62,576 nucleotides of DNA, taken from positions 1-62,576 of the forward strand of contig MHBL01000223.1 in assembly GCA_001803235.1 (NCBI GenBank), read 5' to 3'. The notes beneath the pieces are model-generated. The model was not told where the DNA came from, made no database searches, and saw only the letters and a list, made by a program, of their open reading frames with translations. Made by a program: the position numbers and the translations under genes. Below are positions 62,401 to 62,576 of the stretch, piece by piece (the stretch's first letter is position 1; each line of letters opens with the position of its first letter). This stretch comes from Lentisphaerae bacterium RIFOXYA12_64_32 (lineage in GTDB: Bacteria; Verrucomicrobiota; Lentisphaeria; Oligosphaerales; YB12-FULL-65-16).

Positions 62401-62421
62401 CCGTATTTCCGATTCTCTCAA
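53419..62421 (-). CDS. ndvB: Cyclic beta-1,2-glucan synthase (GT84 + glycoamylase-like + GH94)
   Basis: The 3000-residue membrane enzyme makes and cyclises beta-1,2-glucan from UDP-glucose. An N-terminal helical domain (about 95-470) is followed by two membrane helices (488-545). The GT84 domain has TLDADTQLP (708-710 Asp-Ala-Asp), HDLIEGGHARCGF and HRWIRGDWQIAQW. More membrane helices follow, then a glycoamylase-like region (YRGHFYNWYSTHTLEPLLPRY, near 1170). The GH94 part has GGDWNDGMN (Asp2673, Asp2676), the phosphorylase-type acid site that trims chain length. The start is unsure: TTG 62421 has AGGAGG (62446-62441) but 19 nt away; the ATG at 62229 has no site. The first 65 residues look unlike NdvB. 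Length and order match rhizobial NdvB and Chvb proteins. Confidence 0.93.
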   Translation of the reverse strand: MRESEIRFSRLRQIAPWPTLFSSGDPLPVEVSWATMLDIVTRSERSCGLAHPWLASSAAGITRHMVDFKLFTTNNIHRLLARLAARPDKRATLEVGEPPLRAELFGLEHFKAHGEALATAHEIDPTPGPERLLQRLTENERIIRNSYEIVAEAIRQGQQVSPAAEWLLDNYYLVSEQIDLARVHLPKGYSRELPRLKTGPLRGFPRIYDLAMELVSHTDGRVDVGNLTHFVKAYQRGHSLALGELWAIPIMLRLTLLENLRRVAHRIAWRRRHRDMALEWTRRFIGVVRKDPSLFVTELADFVRAHPPMSQPFIAELCANIEGVHVAIGLAINWIEQELSQQGQTIEMIQQAESQDQAADQVSIGNTITSLRRLSAIDWRDFVESLSVTEAVLRRDPTNVYGRMDFRTRDRYRHVVEGLAKKSKTAEEAVAEAALRLAAARATATTMDARESHIGYFLVDNGLPELQQAVGRRLSLVEKANRFVARWPLTAYLLSVAVLTVLLAGPLICEALPLLTRHGAGFAVAVLALLLVASRSALSLVNWAATLLVRPRNLPRLDFSKGISESHRTAVVIPTLIYSAESTSKLLEHLEICYLGNRNSNLLFGVLVDFPDATQESLPADKPVLDAAVQGMRRLNEKYADAGNPIFFLLYRPREWNPVERVWMGRERKRGKLDAFNRLVLGGSRGSFTVIEGSPDLLRSVKYVITLDADTQLPPEAAARLAGTLAHPLNRPVTDPVTGCVRRGYGVLQPRLGVSLVSSRQSWFSRLFAGEVGIDPYTREVSHVYHDVFGQGQFVGKGIYDVAAFHTAVGDRFPANRILSHDLIEGGHARCGFVNDVELIEEHPSSHLADARRHHRWIRGDWQIAQWVLRSVPGPDGRLGPNPLGAQARWMIFDNLRRSLLPAALLATFLLGWLGLPQAASRWTAMLLVIYFLPSLARAARAILMKGKRIAWSSHLVHSLSGEARGWTIEALELMLLPFQTCMALGAILRALWRLRVSRYRLLEWQTAAETARAHSGGLLAAIRVMRVAPVIAVGGGAVLWLSGTTDWTLTGPVLALWFVSPVVVWFTGRTLAPSIARLTIGQTLFLRKLARRTWAYFSHFMSPEHHGLPPDNFQEEPDPRVAARTSPTNIGLGLVGALAAYDFGHISAGRLIKRTALTFSAMDGLERYRGHFYNWYSTHTLEPLLPRYVSMVDSGNLAGHLIILKQGLQELTEAPILPTQWQRGFEDTARVLLEEMDRLTEKSPDSAAAMNLSAARRVVLDHIEKIRATPPSLLAAFRGLEDVTAALTCLAPTLDGEEALKFWINTIIDDCSDLVGELRHFAPWLADKTLTAALDDAGKTGSAPPNLLAEADRGSSLAELASLARRLTPSPDTASGEHPDAMHPPEMEVLRQHLLAASERAAERIVSIQDLAGRCEEFCEMDFNFLYDPRKKLLALGYNLEAGLCDDGFYDLLASEARLGSFVAVARGILPLEHWFHLGRQFAPGDGQNLVSWSGSLFEYLMPLLVMPNFENTLLDRACKGAVRRQIRYGRKRGVPWGFSESCYNQVDAQMTYQYRAFGVPGLGLKRGLADDLVVAPYASAMALMVAPRAACANLLTLATRGLVGKFGLYEAVDYTPSRVPSGERFAVVKAYMAHHSGMSLLSLDYALNGQPMQRRFLSDPQFQSAALLLQERLPVTGPRGKPVKEVAESPSRGGARTGEPTTRTFNTAGTPIPGVHLLSNGRYNVMVTNAGGGYSRWQDLALTRWREDVTRDHWGTFFYIKDVNSGEVWSTTWQPVCRELDRYLVTYSQGIAEFRAVQSQIDTYTRVAVSPEDDVELRRLRITNLSKHNRTLEVTSYAEVVLMEPRAESAHPVYQGLFVSTELLPPKSAILCTRRPRSKGEEWPWLLHAVFVRGHAGERAPSFETDRAAFIGRGRTPAMPAALAEAGPLPNHAGHVLDPVVAVRHRIRLRPGDFVTVDAIMGIDKTRQGAVSLVDRYSDHRLADRLFDVAWTHSQVLQHQLRLGETDAQTFAALASSVLYADLRLRASPSLIARNRKGQSGLWSYGISGDLPIVLLRMSDLGNLDLARQVIQAHAYWRYKGLRVDLVVWAEAFAGYRQSLLDAIVGLVHGGAESKILDQPGGIFVRNIDQVPDEDQILVQAMARVILSDRFGNLAAQLDRKVRLEADAEDFDATLVPEESPPGELEIPQRNLSCFNGLGGFTQDGREYVVLLHPGKATPAPWVNVLANPRFGTVVSESGGSYTWYTNAHEFRLTPWYNDPVCDPSGEAFYIRDEETGQFWSPTPAPARGPTPYVCRHGLGYTAFEHTQDRLFTETFIYVGVDAPAKFVSIKLRNLSERKRRFSVTGFCEWVLGENRERCAPHVVTRLDPQTGAIFAWNAFNFDFPGRIAFLHCSEADRSLTGNRTEFLGRNGSPATPTAMTKKRLSNRVGAGLDPCAAIQAFLEVPPGQQREVVFVLGAADSEQDARRILRSFSGVNGAKRELENVWEFWKRQLGGVYVETPDASVNFLVSHWLLYQVLTSRFWGRTGFYQSGGAYGFRDQLQDSLAFLCECPWLTRQHVLTAASRQFTEGDVQHWWHPPHGRGVRTRISDDYLWLPYVTCRYVTVTGDTGFLDERIPFLDARPLGAGEESCFDRPHVSDHQASLYEHCVRAIRHGLQYGPHGLPLMQGGDWNDGMNRVGIEGKGESVWLAFFLFDVLTTFGALATRRGDDTVARWCADEADGLRQRIEAAAWDGQWYKRAFFDDGTPLGSAENTECRIDAIAQSWAVLSGAATPERAAQAMRSVSEHLVDRDHRLIKLLDPPFDVEPWDPGYIKGYVPGVRENGGQYTHAAVWVAMAWARLGKPHEAWECFNLLNPVRHGDTAERVAVYKVEPYVVAADLYNAPGHEGRGGWTWYTGSAAWMYQLLVEKLLGLKLDVDRLTVAPLFPADWSEYKIHYRYRQTLYHVHVVKTPATPPGLRRLLVDDAEQADLYVHLVDDGRDHFVRAEIGVGANAATA

Positions 62422-62556
62422 CGCACCAAAGTAATGTAAGCCTCCTAGCGCCCTGTCGCAACCCGGATTGCGGGCGAAGCGTGCTGCGTCAGTGCCCCTC
62501 GGCGGATGCGCTCGATCATGTGTGGGCGTGACTCACTGTTTGTCCGGGTCGTTCTG

Positions 62557-62576
62557 GCAACGTGGCGGGAGCGGCT
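62557..62576. repeat. Start of a family A palindrome at the window edge
   Basis: GTGGCGGGAGCGGCT is identical to the left arm of the palindrome at 43377-43391. The remainder lies beyond the window. Confidence 0.5.

Noticed and set aside
1..62576. CRISPR array
   Set aside because: No run of regularly spaced identical 25-40 bp repeats was seen. The repeated sequences are palindromes or 7-, 9- and 14-nt tandem units. No cas gene is present.
1..62576. tRNA or rRNA genes
   Set aside because: I found no convincing T-loop/cloverleaf pattern and no rRNA signature. A tRNAscan or covariance search would be decisive.

Overview
The window is high-GC DNA (by eye well above 60% almost throughout). It looks like a chromosomal piece of a heterotrophic bacterium of the PVC group, most likely Lentisphaerota or Kiritimatiellota. 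The reasons are a short pseudopilin with the FTLIELL start and a C-terminal H-X9-DG motif, a large set of secreted carbohydrate-active and beta-helix proteins, DUF3160, Gfo/Idh/MocA and sugar-isomerase genes, and ECF sigma loci. This placement is inference from gene content; no rRNA or tRNA gene was seen.

Layout. 1-4.9 kb is accessory DNA: a cut-off Rpn-type nuclease, a truncated integrase fused head-on to a zinc-finger protein, an AT-rich leucine-rich-repeat lipoprotein, and a decayed IS481/IS3-like transposon region (2693-4840) holding three transposase remnants. 5-11.3 kb is housekeeping: a GT4 glycosyltransferase, dnaA, an ECF sigma/anti-sigma pair, coaBC and gmk. 11.7-30 kb encodes mostly exported proteins: a pseudopilin, a GH141-like beta-helix protein, a 3204-residue secreted papain-like protease with many adhesive and repeat domains, an MDR dehydrogenase and a DUF3160 protein. 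30.3-39 kb carries a DUF4160/DUF2442 pair, a thiamine-diphosphate E1 alpha/beta dehydrogenase pair, a Gfo/Idh/MocA oxidoreductase, an AraC regulator, an amidohydrolase, a VapBC module and a xylose-isomerase-like TIM barrel. This reads as a scattered sugar or polyol catabolic region. 39-46.6 kb holds a fusion of an unknown domain to a MIP18/DUF59 domain, a GldA-type dehydrogenase and several gene relics (FN3 protein, sialate esterase, LmbE deacetylase, membrane sensor). 46.9-53.4 kb has a GH5 lipoprotein, a second ECF regulatory unit with a third secreted partner, an LppM-like lipoprotein, an SGNH hydrolase and a Phd/PIN toxin-antitoxin operon with a consensus promoter. 53.4-62.4 kb is one gene for a 3000-residue cyclic beta-1,2-glucan synthase (GT84 + GH94).

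The strongest unusual signal lies between genes. Many intergenic gaps hold palindromic elements of several families. One family (three copies, 127-156 bp) has 17-bp terminal inverted repeats and a different perfect 9-bp target duplication at each copy, so it is a non-autonomous transposon (MITE). Its copies differ by presence or absence of an internal hairpin. Other families are nested palindromes with shared outer arms and exchangeable inner hairpins, and a 7-nt GGTNTCA tandem repeat sits in the leaders of three consecutive-style metabolic genes. Several gene relics end close to such elements, which suggests the repeats drive local rearrangement.
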